From the NCBI GenBank assembly GCA_964619585.1, contig CAZUCO010000001.1, forward strand, positions 62,001 through 126,000: DNA of 64,000 bases. The letters run 5' to 3'. The notes beneath the pieces are model-generated. The model saw only the letters and a program-made list of their open reading frames with translations. It had not been told where the DNA came from and did no database searches. A program made the translations under genes and the position numbers. The DNA is from JASLCR01 sp964619585. GTDB lineage: Bacteria; Patescibacteriota; Saccharimonadia; Saccharimonadales; Saccharimonadaceae. This document shows, in pieces, positions 16,454-25,958 of the stretch (positions are counted from its first letter, which is position 1; every line of letters starts with the position of its first letter).

Positions 16454-17821
16454 ATGACAAAGATTTCTGATTACATGAATAACTCCGCAGTCGATAATGT
16501 CACCAATGCTCTGGCTGCGGCAGAAAATAATGAAGAGTATCATGCATTGCTAAGCCTCACAAGAGAGCGAGCACTAGAGCGTGCCAGGATGGTCGACGCT
16601 GGTGAAATTACTGGCAAATTGGCCGGAGTGCCATTTGTGGTAAAGGACAACTTCTTGGCGTTTGGCGCACCTACTACCGCTGCTAGTAAGATACTAGAAA
16701 ATTTTGATGCCCCATTACAGGCGACAGCGGTTGAGAAGCTTGAGGCTGAAGGTGCGATTTGTATAGGCAAAGCCAACCTCGATGCCTTTGCTCACGGTAG
16801 TAGTACTGAGAATTCTGCTTTTGGGCCGACTAAAAATGCCGTGGACCCAACTAAAGTTGCCGGAGGCTCATCGGGAGGCTCTGCTGTCGTGACGGCGCTT
16901 GATATTGTCCCGTTTGCGCTCGGGACAGATACTGGCGGATCGATTCGTCAACCTGCAAGCTTCAATGGTGTATACGGTATTAAGCCAAGTTACGGCATGA
17001 TTAGCCGATATGGCGTTGTCGCCATGGCAAGTAGTACTGATTGCATAGGCTGCTTTGCGACAAATGCCGAAGATACTAGTCTTGTGCTCTCGATTATGGC
17101 TGGCCGAGACGACAAAGATATGACAACCCTTCCTGACTACTTCACGCCTGATGTACTTAGTCGAAAGCTGAAGATTGGAGTTATCGGTGATTTCATGACT
17201 GATAACGTTGATAGTGAAGTACGGGATGTGACCAACACTTACATCGGCAAATTACGTGATGCCGGTCATGAGGTCGGTGAGGTTAGTTTGCCGATTGTTA
17301 AGCATACTCTTGCGATGTACTACATCATTGTTCCAGCAGAAGTATCGAGCAATTTGGCTCGCTACGATGGCGTGCGTTATGGCCACAGGGCAGAAGTAAA
17401 AACTCTTGCTGAGCTTTACGGCGTATCGCGGGACCAGGGATTCATGCCAGAGAACAAGCGCCGGATTATGATTGGTAGCTATGTTCTATCGAGCGGGTAT
17501 TTTGATGCTTATTACCAACAAGCACAAAAGGCGAGAACTGTACTTATCAACGAATTTAAAAAGGCCTTTGAGTCTTATGATATCCTCCTGTCACCCACTG
17601 TCCCATCGCCAGCGTTTGGTTTTGGCGAAAACACTGACGATCCAATCAAGATGTATTTATCAGATGCCATGACTGTGTCGGCTAACTTAACCGGCGTCCC
17701 TGCGCTGAGTGCGCCTGCTGGTGTGACATCAACTGGGCTTCCTGTTGGCGTGCAGCTGATGGCGCCATATCAGCACGATGCAGAGCTATTGGCCCTTGCG
17801 GAAGAAGTGGAGAAATTCTGA
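16454..17821 (+). CDS. gatA: Asp/Glu-tRNA amidotransferase subunit A
   Basis: 455 residues. Amidase-signature enzyme that releases ammonia from glutamine for GatB. The Ser-cisSer-Lys triad is readable: Lys in PFVVKDNF, and GGSSGGSAVVTA followed by GTDTGGSIRQPASFNGVYGIKPSYG. About 30 residues shorter than many GatA proteins, mainly at the ends. It starts 9 bases after gatC and its stop shares a base with the next start (TGATG), so coupling is expected. Confidence 0.95.
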   Translation: MTKISDYMNNSAVDNVTNALAAAENNEEYHALLSLTRERALERARMVDAGEITGKLAGVPFVVKDNFLAFGAPTTAASKILENFDAPLQATAVEKLEAEGAICIGKANLDAFAHGSSTENSAFGPTKNAVDPTKVAGGSSGGSAVVTALDIVPFALGTDTGGSIRQPASFNGVYGIKPSYGMISRYGVVAMASSTDCIGCFATNAEDTSLVLSIMAGRDDKDMTTLPDYFTPDVLSRKLKIGVIGDFMTDNVDSEVRDVTNTYIGKLRDAGHEVGEVSLPIVKHTLAMYYIIVPAEVSSNLARYDGVRYGHRAEVKTLAELYGVSRDQGFMPENKRRIMIGSYVLSSGYFDAYYQQAQKARTVLINEFKKAFESYDILLSPTVPSPAFGFGENTDDPIKMYLSDAMTVSANLTGVPALSAPAGVTSTGLPVGVQLMAPYQHDAELLALAEEVEKF

Positions 17822-18240
17822 TGGATGTTCTGCTGTTAATATTTTTAGTGTTAGTGCTATTACTAGCGGGAATTGTATTTGTATTCCTGGTGGGCAAAGG
17901 ACGGACTGCATCAGGTCTGAACAAAGAGAAATATCATGTTGCTTGGCTCAAGATCGAACAGCAGCTCAAGCCAAATGATGAAGCAAGTGCTCATCTGTGT
18001 GTGCTTAATGCTGATAAGTTACTTGATCAGGCGCTGCGCGAACGAGGCTTTAAGGGCCAGACCATGGGTGAGCGTATGAAATCGGCGCAGACCGTGTGGA
18101 GTGATGCAAATCAAACATGGGCTGCACACAAGCTTCGTAATCGAATCGCTCATGAATCGAGTGTGGTCGTAAGTCATGATATGGCGCGTCGAGCACTGTC
18201 GGCGTTTAAACGCTCGCTAAAAGATGTGGGGGCTATTTAA
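17821..18240 (+). CDS. Single-span membrane protein inserted in the gat operon
   Basis: 139 residues. Residues 3-25 are a strong hydrophobic helix (LLLIFLVLVLLLAGIVFVFLV), followed by a basic, mostly helical cytoplasmic-type domain (KYHVAWLKIEQQL, ADKLLDQALRERGFKG, AAHKLRNRIAHES). No family recognised. The RNRIAHE segment loosely resembles HEPN-type helices, which is too weak to use. It overlaps gatA by one base and ends 1 base before gatB, so it is translated with the amidotransferase. Its place between gatA and gatB is unusual and may reflect operon expression rather than a shared job. Confidence 0.75.
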   Translation: MDVLLLIFLVLVLLLAGIVFVFLVGKGRTASGLNKEKYHVAWLKIEQQLKPNDEASAHLCVLNADKLLDQALRERGFKGQTMGERMKSAQTVWSDANQTWAAHKLRNRIAHESSVVVSHDMARRALSAFKRSLKDVGAI

Positions 18241-18241
18241 T

Positions 18242-19660
18242 ATGTGGGAAATGACTATAGGTATTGAGTGTCACGTTCAGTTGGCAACAAAAACAAAACT
18301 GTTTAGTCCTGCCGATAATGATGCACGTAATGCGGAGCCTAATAGCAAAGTCCACGAGATTGATTTTGGTCTACCTGGTATGCTCCCCGTACTGAACCGT
18401 GAAGCTGTCAATCTTGCCATCAAAGCAGGTAAGGCTCTGAACGCCGAAGTTGCAGAAGTCTCACGCTTCGATAGAAAGCATTATTTCTACCCTGATCTTC
18501 CTAAGGGCTACCAGACAACACAGATGTATGAGCCTATTATCCTTGCTGGATATGTCGATGCTCCCCTTGAAAACGGTGAAATGGTTCGAGTACGGATACA
18601 CCACGCTCATATGGAGGAGGATGCAGGCAAGCTAACACATTTCAGCGACTACTCCCTTGTTGACCTTAACCGTGCTGGCACGCCATTGATTGAAATTGTG
18701 TCTGAGCCTGATATTCATAGCGCTGAAGAAGCCCGGGCGTTTGCGACCGAACTGTATCACCTTATGACTTATGCTGGGGTTACGCATGGCGACCTCTCTA
18801 ACGGTAACATGCGTTTTGACGTTAATATCTCAGTTGCAAAAAAAGGCTCTGATGGCTTAGGAAAGCGTGCAGAGGTAAAGAATCTCAACTCCTTCAGGAG
18901 TGTCGAGAAGGCTGCTGAGTATGAGTTTAAGCGCCAGGTCGCGTTGCTTGAAAAGGGTGAGCAAGTTGTGCAAGAGACGCGCGGCTGGGATGATGCCAAG
19001 CAAGTTACTAATTCCCAGCGCTCGAAAGAGGACGCGCAAGACTATCGGTATATGCCAGACGCAGATATTCCACCAATTGTACTGACACGAGAAGAGATCG
19101 AAGAGATTCAGACGAGCGTACCCAAACTTCCCCAGGAGTATCGTAACGAGTTTAAAGAGCTAGAAGTGGATAGTTCAGTGATCGGGAAGCTCTTATCTCA
19201 CCAGAGTTATGCGGAGATTGTATCAGCAGTACTTTCAACAGGCGGCGTCAAGGCCGCTAAACGAGTTGCTAATTGGATTGCAAGTAACCTTGCGCCCGAT
19301 GACGAAGCAACAGAAGCGAAAACGCCAGATGTTGATGATCTACTTGCACTCGCCGAGATGACAGAAAAAGCCGAAATCACGTCGAATGCTGCAACTGAGC
19401 TTTTCAATGCACTTATGAATGGAGCAGCTGACCCTCGTAAGTTGGCTGAGGATCGGCAGCTCTTGCAAGTAAGTGATGAGGGGGCAATCGGAGCTATTGT
19501 CGATGAAGTATTGGCTGATCCAGCCTCTCAAAAAGCTGTTGAAGATATCAAAAATGGCAATGATAAAGCTATCGGTTTTTTGGTTGGTCAGATTATGAAG
19601 AAATCAAAAGGCCAGGCAAATCCTGCGCTTGCACAGAAGCTGATTCGAGAGAAGATATAG
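18242..19660 (+). CDS. gatB: Asp/Glu-tRNA amidotransferase subunit B
   Basis: 472 residues. GatB phosphorylates the mischarged Glu or Asp on tRNA and passes ammonia from GatA to it. Seen: MTIGIECHVQLATKTKLFSP, FYPDLPKGYQTTQ (family signature, usually KGYQISQ), HMEEDAGKL with the catalytic acidic residues, and a C-terminal YqeY-type helical tail (DEVLADPASQKAVED to end) that binds tRNA. The start MWEMTIGIE at 18242 matches the usual N-terminus better than a GTG six codons upstream. Followed after 2 bases by a Nudix gene. Confidence 0.95.
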   Translation: MWEMTIGIECHVQLATKTKLFSPADNDARNAEPNSKVHEIDFGLPGMLPVLNREAVNLAIKAGKALNAEVAEVSRFDRKHYFYPDLPKGYQTTQMYEPIILAGYVDAPLENGEMVRVRIHHAHMEEDAGKLTHFSDYSLVDLNRAGTPLIEIVSEPDIHSAEEARAFATELYHLMTYAGVTHGDLSNGNMRFDVNISVAKKGSDGLGKRAEVKNLNSFRSVEKAAEYEFKRQVALLEKGEQVVQETRGWDDAKQVTNSQRSKEDAQDYRYMPDADIPPIVLTREEIEEIQTSVPKLPQEYRNEFKELEVDSSVIGKLLSHQSYAEIVSAVLSTGGVKAAKRVANWIASNLAPDDEATEAKTPDVDDLLALAEMTEKAEITSNAATELFNALMNGAADPRKLAEDRQLLQVSDEGAIGAIVDEVLADPASQKAVEDIKNGNDKAIGFLVGQIMKKSKGQANPALAQKLIREKI

Positions 19661-19662
19661 GC

Positions 19663-20211
19663 ATGAACAAGTGGCAACGGGTCGATGACGGTTCAGTAGT
19701 CACAAAAACACGTTTCCGTACAGTTGTACATAAAACATTTGTGATGAATAGTGGCAAGATAATGCATGCAGATATATCTGGAGGCGAAGGCAATGCAGCT
19801 GCGGGAGTAATTGCATTAACGGCCGACAATAAGATTATTATTGCAAAACAATTTCGATGCGGCCCAGAACGGGTCATGTATGAGATGCCGGGTGGAGCTG
19901 TAGACCCGGGTGAAACACCCGAGCAAGCAGCTCGTCGCGAATTAGCTGAAGAGGTTGGCTATAAAGCCGATAGTTTTGAGTATCTTGGCGCAGCATATAT
20001 TAATGCTTGGGATGCAACGATTCATCATTACTTCTTGGCCAAGAATTGCCGGTTTGTTGGCGCACATAATCCGGAAGAATTTGAAGAGATTGAGGTGGCA
20101 ACGATAAGTATTACAGAGTTTATTGAAAATGCTAAGCAGGCTCGGATGACAGATGCACAGGGAGTATTGCTAGCATATGAAAAGTTAAAAGCATTGGAGG
20201 GAGCATCATGA
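19663..20211 (+). CDS. Nudix hydrolase, ADP-ribose pyrophosphatase-like
   Basis: 182 residues. The Nudix box is GGAVDPGETPEQAARRELAEEVGY, here named by its parts GGAVDPGE and RRELAEEVG. The layout, with about 65 residues before the box and MPGG just ahead of it, resembles ADP-ribose/ADP-sugar pyrophosphatases (NudF type). The substrate is inferred from that layout and is not certain. Its last four bases contain the start of galU (ATGA), so it may clear nucleotide sugars in step with UDP-glucose synthesis. Confidence 0.82.
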   Translation: MNKWQRVDDGSVVTKTRFRTVVHKTFVMNSGKIMHADISGGEGNAAAGVIALTADNKIIIAKQFRCGPERVMYEMPGGAVDPGETPEQAARRELAEEVGYKADSFEYLGAAYINAWDATIHHYFLAKNCRFVGAHNPEEFEEIEVATISITEFIENAKQARMTDAQGVLLAYEKLKALEGAS

Positions 20212-21101
20212 AACAGGTTACAAAGGCGGTCATAGCAGCAGCAGGGTTCGGTACTCGATTTTTGCCACAAACAAAAGCCATGCCAAAAGAGATGCTACCC
20301 TTGATTGATAAGCCGATTATTCAATATGTAGTCGAAGAACTAGTCGATGCAGGCATCAAGGATATTATCATTGTCGGCAGTCAAAACAAACGTGCTATCG
20401 AGGACCATTTCGACCTCCCAAGCGAGGACTTACTCGCCAACTTGCGGTCAGGGGGAGCGAAAAAACAGCCATTTATTGATCAGATTGAATCAGTCTCAAG
20501 CCTTGCGAACTTTATTTACGTTCGTCAGAAAGGACCATATGGCAATGCCACGCCGTTGGCATGCGCAAGTCATCTAATTGGCAGGGATGAACCCTTTATC
20601 TACACGTGGGCAGACGATTTCTTCGTCGCAAAGCCCGGGCGTACAAAACAACTAATTGAAACCTATCAGGCTCATGGGGGCTCAGTATTCGCGTGTAAGA
20701 AAGTGCTCGATGACAGCGAATATGATCGTTATGGTATTGCAGCGGGACGACAAATCGACGACATGACAATTGATGTTACTCATATTGATGAGAAACCCGG
20801 CAAACAGGATGCTCAGTCAAACTTAGCAAGTGTGAGTGGCTACCTGCTTGTTCCGGAAATTCTTGACTATATAGATAAAGCGACACACGATTTCTCTGGT
20901 GAAGGTGAGTTGATGATCCAGCCTGTCATGCAAAAGATGATCGATGATGGCCATAAGTTCTATGCGCGTGAAATTCAACAAGGTAAATACTATGACACGG
21001 GTGATAAACTTGAATATCTCAAAACCGTAATCGATTTTGGCCTGAAGCATCCAGAGCTTGGCGATTCATTGCGAGAGTTCTTGTCAGAGAAATTAGACTA
21101 G
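20208..21101 (+). CDS. galU: UTP-glucose-1-phosphate uridylyltransferase (GalU family)
   Basis: 297 residues. It makes UDP-glucose from UTP and glucose-1-phosphate for envelope sugars. Seen: AAGFGTRFLPQTKAMPKEMLPL (nucleotide loop and Lys) and DKPIIQYVVEELVDAGI. In place of the common GNGHAV...LLGDD segment it reads GPYGNATPL and TWADDFF, so it is a divergent member and a different glucose- or hexose-1-phosphate nucleotidyl transfer is possible. The phosphohexomutase at 52.8 kb could supply its substrate. Starts inside the stop of the Nudix gene. Confidence 0.85.
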   Translation: MKQVTKAVIAAAGFGTRFLPQTKAMPKEMLPLIDKPIIQYVVEELVDAGIKDIIIVGSQNKRAIEDHFDLPSEDLLANLRSGGAKKQPFIDQIESVSSLANFIYVRQKGPYGNATPLACASHLIGRDEPFIYTWADDFFVAKPGRTKQLIETYQAHGGSVFACKKVLDDSEYDRYGIAAGRQIDDMTIDVTHIDEKPGKQDAQSNLASVSGYLLVPEILDYIDKATHDFSGEGELMIQPVMQKMIDDGHKFYAREIQQGKYYDTGDKLEYLKTVIDFGLKHPELGDSLREFLSEKLD

Positions 21102-21110
21102 TAAATCACT

Positions 21111-21377
21111 ATGGAGTTACTATTTGAGTGGTTTGGGGTAGTCATGGTCGCCGGACTTGCAAGTTGTATTGCTGCCCTTGTTTTAAGATCGGACAAGCTA
21201 AAGGCGACGATCATCGGAGTGGTGAGTGCGATAGTAGCAAACATGATTTTGCCATTTATTCAGTCGAGCCACCACGACATTGACCTTAATAGGAAGTTTT
21301 TCGTATCATTTCTCAGTGCATTTATTGTTCTGTCTATCATAAAGCTGGTCAGTAAAAAGAAAGAGCTGCACAACTAG
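21111..21377 (+). CDS. Small three-helix membrane protein
   Basis: 88 residues with three hydrophobic stretches (about 8-26, 32-51 and 65-81) joined by short charged loops and a Lys-rich C-terminus. No family is recognised; the two N-terminal Gly/Ala/Val-rich helices are somewhat like small transglycosylase-associated or holin-like proteins, which is weak evidence. It begins 9 bases after galU and has no clear Shine-Dalgarno site, so it is probably read as the tail of the galU operon. Confidence 0.6.
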   Translation: MELLFEWFGVVMVAGLASCIAALVLRSDKLKATIIGVVSAIVANMILPFIQSSHHDIDLNRKFFVSFLSAFIVLSIIKLVSKKKELHN

Positions 21378-21429
21378 TCAAGGGTCTTTCTAGCAGGGGT
21401 GGCGTGCGATGCTGTTTTGAGCCATGTGC

Positions 21430-21435
21430 TATCAT
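21430..21435 (+). promoter_or_regulatory. Extended -10 box TGCTATCAT
   Basis: TATCAT preceded by TGC, 6 bases before the ATG at 21442. Drives the three-gene membrane/envelope cluster as a leaderless mRNA. Confidence 0.5.
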
Positions 21436-21441
21436 AGTGTT

Positions 21442-21702
21442 ATGAATGCAGCTGAGATTCTAGTGATTATACTATCAGTATTTCTTGCCTTGTTTTTGCT
21501 CGCGGGAATTGTTTTGCTAGTTCTTCTTATTAAAGTAACTTTGCAAATTCGTCGAGTAACAACAAAGGCAGAGCAGGCGGCAAATAATTTTGAGAATATG
21601 ACAAAGGGCATATCAAGCGCTGCATCGAAGGCCGTCGTAGGCCGAATGGTGCTACGTGGCGTGAAGGCAATCTATAGAAAACGCAAGAGGGGGAAGAAAT
21701 GA
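21442..21702 (+). CDS. Small single-span membrane protein
   Basis: 86 residues: a long hydrophobic helix (about 6-32), then an amphipathic helix with ENMTKGISSAASK and a very basic tail (YRKRKRGKK). No family assigned; it resembles DUF948-type proteins often found beside YtxH genes. The ATG at 21442 is chosen because the -10 box lies 6 bases upstream; a start six codons earlier would lie inside that box. It overlaps the YtxH-like gene by four bases. Confidence 0.65.
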   Translation: MNAAEILVIILSVFLALFLLAGIVLLVLLIKVTLQIRRVTTKAEQAANNFENMTKGISSAASKAVVGRMVLRGVKAIYRKRKRGKK

Positions 21703-21923
21703 AAGGTAAATTAGCGGTTGGTGCAATTATCGGTGCAGTAGCTGGAGTAGTTGCTGGTGTTCTGACAGCACCAAAAAGTGGTAAAGAAATGCGAGCAGAT
21801 ATCAAAGCAAAGGCAACCGAGCTCAAAGACCAGGCGGGCCATCGAACTGATGAGGCCAAGCATGCTGCAGCCGATGCCGTCCAAGATGCGACTGATGCAG
21901 TCAAAGAAAAATTAAAGAAATAA
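21699..21923 (+). CDS. YtxH-like small envelope protein
   Basis: 74 residues. A Gly/Ala-zipper hydrophobic segment (VGAIIGAVAGVVAGVLTAPKSGKEMR) followed by an alternating Ala/Lys/Asp amphipathic tail (LKDQAGHRTDEAKHAA). The first part, ending in TAPKSGKE, is the YtxH signature (usually LFAPKSGKE). The function of YtxH proteins is not well established; several are stress-linked. It sits in a tight cluster with two other small membrane proteins. Confidence 0.75.
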   Translation: MKGKLAVGAIIGAVAGVVAGVLTAPKSGKEMRADIKAKATELKDQAGHRTDEAKHAAADAVQDATDAVKEKLKK

Positions 21924-21929
21924 TATCAT

Positions 21930-22220
21930 ATGCCCAAAGAATCAATTGCAAAACGAGCAAAAAATCGCATCAAAAGTGATAACGAACGCGGTGCCAGGAT
22001 AAATCTTATCGAAGAACTTTTCTTCGACTTTAATCGCTCAAAATCACAAGTATTCTGGATGAACTTTCAACGGGGTATATTCTTTGGTATAGGTAGTGTA
22101 ATTGGCGGAGCGTTGATCATAGCGATATCGGCGGTTATTCTCGGCTTGTTCGTTGATCTTCCTGGCGGTGTTGGTGACTTCGTTCAGAGCGTAATCGACG
22201 CGATGAGTCAGCGTAACTAA
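21930..22220 (+). CDS. DUF5665-like membrane protein
   Basis: 96 residues. A basic N-terminus is followed by WMNFQRGIFFGIGSVIGGALIIAI and a second hydrophobic run (ISAVILGLFVDL), then a short tail. The pattern of W-x-N-F followed by Gly-rich membrane helix is that of DUF5665 proteins, of unknown role. Third gene of the 21.4-22.2 kb cluster. A T-run (TTTTTT, 22224-22229) after the stop has no clear stem before it. Confidence 0.6.
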   Translation: MPKESIAKRAKNRIKSDNERGARINLIEELFFDFNRSKSQVFWMNFQRGIFFGIGSVIGGALIIAISAVILGLFVDLPGGVGDFVQSVIDAMSQRN

Positions 22221-22257
22221 CGTATTTTTTACGGCACGGATCACATAATTTTTAAGA

Positions 22258-22263
22258 TATACT
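22258..22263 (+). promoter_or_regulatory. -10 box TATACT for leaderless dnaE
   Basis: TATACT with 8 bases to the dnaE ATG. Confidence 0.6.
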
Positions 22264-22271
22264 AGTAATAT

Positions 22272-25200
22272 ATGGGTAAGGTGCTTCAGGCGTCGGATTA
22301 TGTCCATTTGCATAATCATACGCATCATAGTTTGCTTGACGGACTCACGAAGGTCCCTGAGCTTGTTTCTCGGGTTAAGGACCTTGGCATGAAGTCGGTA
22401 GCTATTACCGATCACGGGACAATGAGCGGTGCCGTCGAGTTCTACAAAGCCGCCAAAGACCAGGATGTCAAGCCCATTATAGGCATTGAGACCTATGTTG
22501 CGGCACGATCACGTTTTGACCGCGACCCTGCTAAAGACAAAGCAAGATATCATCTGATCCTACTCGCAATGAACGAAACCGGCTATAAAAACTTAATGAT
22601 GCTGTCAACAAAAGCCAATCTTGAGGGTATGTATTATAAGCCACGTATTGATCACGAGCTACTTGAGCAATACAACGAAGGTATTATCTGTTTAAGTGCA
22701 TGTGCAAGTGGTGAACTGGGCGAAAATCTCCGTGTAGATAATTACGAAGAAGCCAAAAATATTGCCGCATGGTACAAATCAATTTTTGGAGATCGTTATT
22801 ATCTTGAGCTACAAGATCACGGACATCCAGAGAGTAAAACCGCGTGGGATGTGCAAGTAAAAATCAATGGTTATCTAGAAAAAATCGCCGATGAACTCGA
22901 TATTCCCTGCGTGATCACAAGTGACGGTCACTATCTTGATCATGATGATCAGGATGCGCATGAGATCCTTCTTTGTGTTGGTACCGCGGCCTATCTCTCT
23001 GACGAGAAACGGATGAGCCTAAAAGACTTTGAATTGCATGTTACTGATCCAAATGAGATTATTGAACGTTGGCAAAACACACATTCTGATGCAATTGAGA
23101 ACACGCGGAGGATTGCTGAACGCTGTAATGTAGAGCTCGATCTTGGAAATATTTTAATCCCTACTTTTCCTACACCAAGTGGTGAGGATGAAAAATCATA
23201 TCTACATAAGTTGACATGGACAGGATTAGCTTGGAGGTACGCGGATGTAGCGCTCGAAGAGGCTAAAAAACTCGATATTGAAGAAGCAAAGAAATTATTG
23301 TCTGCGGATGTTGTTGAGCGCACAAACTTTGAGCTTGGTGTAATGGATAGCATGGGTTATAACGGATACTTCTTGATTGTCCAAGACTTTATTAACTGGG
23401 GCAAAGAGCGAGGTATTATCTTTGGACCTGGTCGTGGATCGGCTGCAGGTTCAATTGTTGCGTATGCCTTGAATATTACCGACCTTGACCCGCTCAAATA
23501 CGATCTGCTCTTTGAGCGATTCTTAAATCCCGATCGTATCTCGATGCCTGATATCGATATCGATATTCAAGATACACGGAGAAACGAAGTGATTGAATAT
23601 TGTGCCGAGAAGTACGGTGATTCACGAGTGGCCAATATCGTGACATTTGGCAAGATGGCTGCGCGTGCTGCAGTGCGTGATGTTGCACGAGTGCTCGAAG
23701 TGCCTTATGCGGAAGCTGATCGTTTGAGTAAGATGATCCCGCCTCCGGTTCAGGGTCGGCATATTCCTCTTAACAAAAGTATTGTTGATGACGCTGATCT
23801 AAGGGCCGAATATGAGACTAACCCTGTCTCGAAGCGTGTGCTCGACTATGCAATCCGACTTGAGGGTACGATTCGCTCTCACGGAGTACATGCAGCAGGA
23901 GTAGTGATTGCGCCAAGTGATATTGTCAATTATGCACCACTTGAAATGGCGCAAAAAGGTGTTGTATCGACACAGTACCCGATGGGCCCCGTTGAAGAGC
24001 TGGGTCTTTTGAAGATGGACTTTCTTGGTCTATCTAACCTTACTATCATTAACAATGCGCTCCGTATTATCAAAAAAGTATATAAAAACGATATTGTGCT
24101 TGGTGAAATTCCTCTGGATGATGAAAAGACATACCAACTTTTCCAACATGGTGATACAACGGGGGTGTTCCAGCTTGAGTCGGCAGGTATGAAACGATAT
24201 CTACGTGAACTAAAGCCGACAGTGTTTGACGACATCATTGCCATGGTTGCATTATATCGGCCTGGCCCGATGCAGTTTATCGATAGCTTTATTCGTCGCA
24301 AGCATGGCGAAGAAGAGATCTCATATCTTCACCCAAAAATGGAGGGAGCTCTCTCAAGCACCTACGGCATCTTGGTATATCAGGAACAGTTTATGCAGAT
24401 ATCTAAGGATCTCGCTGGTTTTACCGGTGGGCAGGCTGACACACTTCGTAAGGCTGTAGGTAAGAAGATTATGTCAATGATGCAAAAAGTGAAGCCAGAG
24501 TTTGTTGAAGGCGCTATTAAACACTCAGGTGCAGATCGAAAAGACATGGAAAAATTCTGGGCGCAACTTGAAGAGTTTGCCAACTATTGTTTCAACAAAT
24601 CACACGCGGCTTGTTATGGGCTGATAGCCTATTGGACAGCGTATCTGAAAGCACACTATCCTGATGCGTTCATGGCGGCACTGATGACAAGTGATCAAGA
24701 CAATATTGATCGCCTTGCAGTTGAGATTGCAGAGTGTAAAAAAATGGGCATCGATGTGATGGCTCCCGATGTCAACGAATCATTTGTTGAGTTTGCTGTA
24801 GTGCCTGGCGAGAACAAGATCCGTTTCGGTATGGCAGCGATCAAAGGCGTTGGTGTTGGAGCTGTAGAGGAGATCCTCCGAGCGAGAAATGAAGAGAAAT
24901 TCGCAAGTATTGAAGATTTTGCCAAGCGTGTGTCAACCACAAAATTCAACAAAAAAGCATGGGACTCCCTTATTAAATCGGGTGGATTTGATAGTTTTGG
25001 TGACCGGTCGGACCTTCTTTTCAATCTCGAAACAATCCAAGGCTTTGCTAGTAAGATCCAAAAGGATGCGGCGAGCGGTCAAACTGACCTGTTTGGTGGC
25101 ATGCTCGATGTTGCTGGCGTCGTTCCAACGGTCTCGTTGCAACCTGCGCCGTCGAAGCATACGTCCAAAGAACGACTTACCTGGGAGCGCGAGCTTCTTG

Positions 25201-25913
25201 GCCTATATATTTCAGCACATCCACTCGATGAATTCTCTCTGTACTTAGAGGAGCAGACCGCACCGCTAGCATCGCTTACACCGCAGATGGATAACAAGCG
25301 CGCGACGATAGGAGGAATTATTACTTCTGTCCGAACTATTGTGACAAAGTCTGGTAGTCGCATGGCGTTTGTTGGCATCGAGGATAAAACGGGTGAAAGT
25401 GAGTTGATCATTTTTCCAGAACTCTTCAAGCAAATTGGCAGTCAACTCGCCGTTGATCTGGTGATCCGAGCAGAAGGTAAATTAAATGCGCGGGATCGCG
25501 ATGGTAATCCAACCGATGAGGTAAAAATGATCGCAGACAGCATATTCTTTGTTACAGAAAAAGAACTTAAGGAGTATGATCCTACGGGCATGAAGATGAA
25601 GTCTCCTAAGGCAAGTCCACGTAGCGGCGTTGTAGTGACGAAAGCTGCTGCCAAAGAAATAAAAGTCGCTCCTAAGCCTGCTGCAGTAAAGCTTCGTCAG
25701 TTGTATGTCCATATAAAAGATCCAAATGACCATGAGCGACTTAAGCTGCTCAAGACTATCTGTAGCAAGCATGCTGGTCAGTCAGACATTGTTCTTGTTT
25801 TAGGTGATGATAAGAAGTCGGCTATTAAGCTGCCATTTAGAGTAGATGATAATGATGGTTTAATTAGCGAACTTGTAAAAGTTCTTGGGGAAGATGCAGT
25901 TACTCTGAAATGA
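22272..25913 (+). CDS. dnaE: DNA polymerase III alpha subunit
   Basis: 1213 residues, normal for DnaE1-type replicative polymerase. Parts in order: PHP domain (VHLHNHTHHSLLDG and AITDHGTMSG near the N-terminus, keeping most metal ligands, so PHP proofreading activity is possible); polymerase core with FGPGRGSAAGS and the catalytic PDIDIDIQDTRR; thumb and fingers (MALYRPGPMQFIDSFI-type segment, then FNKSHAACYGLIAYWTAYLKAHYP); an OB-fold (ATIGGIITSVRTIVTKSG); and a C-terminal domain of about 120 residues after a Lys/Ala-rich linker. Leaderless promoter. No neighbouring replication genes. Confidence 0.97.
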   Translation: MGKVLQASDYVHLHNHTHHSLLDGLTKVPELVSRVKDLGMKSVAITDHGTMSGAVEFYKAAKDQDVKPIIGIETYVAARSRFDRDPAKDKARYHLILLAMNETGYKNLMMLSTKANLEGMYYKPRIDHELLEQYNEGIICLSACASGELGENLRVDNYEEAKNIAAWYKSIFGDRYYLELQDHGHPESKTAWDVQVKINGYLEKIADELDIPCVITSDGHYLDHDDQDAHEILLCVGTAAYLSDEKRMSLKDFELHVTDPNEIIERWQNTHSDAIENTRRIAERCNVELDLGNILIPTFPTPSGEDEKSYLHKLTWTGLAWRYADVALEEAKKLDIEEAKKLLSADVVERTNFELGVMDSMGYNGYFLIVQDFINWGKERGIIFGPGRGSAAGSIVAYALNITDLDPLKYDLLFERFLNPDRISMPDIDIDIQDTRRNEVIEYCAEKYGDSRVANIVTFGKMAARAAVRDVARVLEVPYAEADRLSKMIPPPVQGRHIPLNKSIVDDADLRAEYETNPVSKRVLDYAIRLEGTIRSHGVHAAGVVIAPSDIVNYAPLEMAQKGVVSTQYPMGPVEELGLLKMDFLGLSNLTIINNALRIIKKVYKNDIVLGEIPLDDEKTYQLFQHGDTTGVFQLESAGMKRYLRELKPTVFDDIIAMVALYRPGPMQFIDSFIRRKHGEEEISYLHPKMEGALSSTYGILVYQEQFMQISKDLAGFTGGQADTLRKAVGKKIMSMMQKVKPEFVEGAIKHSGADRKDMEKFWAQLEEFANYCFNKSHAACYGLIAYWTAYLKAHYPDAFMAALMTSDQDNIDRLAVEIAECKKMGIDVMAPDVNESFVEFAVVPGENKIRFGMAAIKGVGVGAVEEILRARNEEKFASIEDFAKRVSTTKFNKKAWDSLIKSGGFDSFGDRSDLLFNLETIQGFASKIQKDAASGQTDLFGGMLDVAGVVPTVSLQPAPSKHTSKERLTWERELLGLYISAHPLDEFSLYLEEQTAPLASLTPQMDNKRATIGGIITSVRTIVTKSGSRMAFVGIEDKTGESELIIFPELFKQIGSQLAVDLVIRAEGKLNARDRDGNPTDEVKMIADSIFFVTEKELKEYDPTGMKMKSPKASPRSGVVVTKAAAKEIKVAPKPAAVKLRQLYVHIKDPNDHERLKLLKTICSKHAGQSDIVLVLGDDKKSAIKLPFRVDDNDGLISELVKVLGEDAVTLK

Positions 25914-25944
25914 TTGTTATGCTTGCAATCTCATAGTATAGGTA

Positions 25945-25950
25945 TATGAT
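25945..25950 (+). promoter_or_regulatory. -10 box TATGAT, leaderless small gene
   Basis: TATGAT 8 bases before the ATG at 25959. A second TATACA touches the start codon and would be too close to serve. Confidence 0.4.
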
Positions 25951-25958
25951 TCTATACA

